Positions 63,659-64,000 of a DNA stretch of 64,000 nucleotides are shown here, piece by piece. The notes under the pieces are model-generated. The model did not search any database. It was not told the DNA's origin and saw only the letters and a list, made by a program, of their open reading frames with translations. Location of the stretch: NCBI GenBank assembly GCA_028868855.1, contig JAGWTR010000006.1:124001-188000 (forward strand), written 5' to 3'. The translations under genes were made by a program, and so were the position numbers. This DNA is from Burkholderiales bacterium (lineage in GTDB: Bacteria > Pseudomonadota > Gammaproteobacteria > Burkholderiales > Burkholderiaceae_C). Within the stretch, counting starts at the first letter, position 1. The number at the start of each line of letters is the position of its first letter.

Positions 63659-64000
63659 TCAGGCCTTGTCGTTCAGGGGTTGCAGGCGCAGCAGTTCGGC
63701 GCCTTCGGGCACCTGGTCGCCGACGGCGCACAGGAGCTCGCCAACGATGCCGTCGCGCGGGGCGTTCAGGGTGTGTTCCATTTTCATGGCCTCGGTGATG
63801 GCCAGGGCTTCGCCGACTTTCACACATTGGCCGGGCTGGACGAACAGGGCGACGACGCGGCCAGGCATGAGCGCGGTCAGGCGGCCCTGGCTTTGGCCGC
63901 TGTCCTTGGCCTGGGCCAGCGGGTCGATCAGGATCAGGCTGGCGCGGCCCTGCGGCGCGAATACCTCGAAGTGATCGTGGTGACGGTACACGGCCAGCCT
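63659..64000 (-). CDS. liuD: Methylcrotonyl-CoA carboxylase biotin-containing subunit, C-terminal part (5' beyond window)
   Basis: The last 113 residues of a longer protein; the frame is open to the window edge. The biotin carboxyl-carrier domain is present, with the biotinylated lysine in EAMKMEH. Given mvaB one base downstream and liuA after that, it is most likely the alpha subunit of methylcrotonyl-CoA carboxylase; other acyl-CoA carboxylases are not excluded by this fragment. Confidence 0.85.
   Translation of the reverse strand, partial: RLAVYRHHDHFEVFAPQGRASLILIDPLAQAKDSGQSQGRLTALMPGRVVALFVQPGQCVKVGEALAITEAMKMEHTLNAPRDGIVGELLCAVGDQVPEGAELLRLQPLNDKA

Noticed and set aside
1-64000. Search by eye for CRISPR arrays, tRNA/rRNA genes, insertion sequences and phage genes
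   Set aside because: No spaced direct repeats, no cloverleaf or rRNA-like stretches, no transposase or integrase motifs were found.

Overview
The window reads as chromosome of a motile, high-GC betaproteobacterium of the order Burkholderiales (Comamonadaceae / Sphaerotilus-Leptothrix-Aquabacterium type). The signs are a cheW-cheR-cheD-cheB block, an imuA-imuB-dnaE2 mutasome, paired cyanophycin synthetases with their accessory ABC transporter and DUF1854 genes, a PEP-CTERM protein, a secreted PHB-depolymerase-type esterase and leucine (liu) catabolism. I see no insertion sequence, phage, CRISPR array, tRNA or rRNA. Gene density is high. No gap longer than 300 bases lacks a gene; the longest, 38131-38389, holds regulatory sites.

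Layout. 1-3185: end of a chemoreceptor, then cheW, cheR, cheD and cheB. 3285-11387: exported zinc metallopeptidase, trypsin-like protease, class V aminotransferase, cyclopropane fatty acid synthase, pirin and a sensor kinase. 11599-17339: two coupled giant signalling proteins, a winged-helix/ATPase/TPR regulator and a SAM/class III cyclase/ATPase/TPR protein. 17366-22601: FAD oxidoreductase, AAG-type DNA glycosylase, plsC, psd (GTG start), esterase and a small protein. 22664-31678: SNF2 helicase converging on the SOS-controlled imuA-imuB-dnaE2 operon, with a perfect LexA box. 31776-34893: SDR, thiolase and acyl-CoA dehydrogenase. 34918-40246: acyl reductase-like SDR (perfect CRP-type box upstream), bacteriohemerythrin plus chemoreceptor (perfect FNR-type box upstream) and fadD (promoter with an operator-like palindrome). 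40250-48207: kefC/kefF-type potassium efflux pair, small proteins, a 956-residue four-domain hydrolase, a methyltransferase and a small exported basic protein. 48348-51399: fused ABC permease and ATPase. 51418-60182: orphan rod-like protein, lipoprotein, cphA, a degenerate cphA paralogue, ABC transporter, DUF1854 protein and ferredoxin. 60341-64000: PEP-CTERM protein and part of a liu operon.

How the genes work together. Storage and carbon turnover recur: cyanophycin synthesis, polyester hydrolysis, fatty acid activation, beta-oxidation-like steps and leucine breakdown. Oxygen and energy sensing recur as well: a hemerythrin-chemoreceptor pair behind an FNR-type site, a CRP-type site, and a cyclase-like protein with altered purine-recognition residues. 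The strongest candidate for something undescribed is the protein at 43513-46383, which joins a peptidoglycan-binding domain, a GH19-like muramidase/chitinase domain, a papain-like protease and an alpha/beta hydrolase in one chain without a signal peptide. Second is the cyanophycin locus, whose second synthetase has lost the Walker A lysine and the C-terminal Mur-ligase domain.
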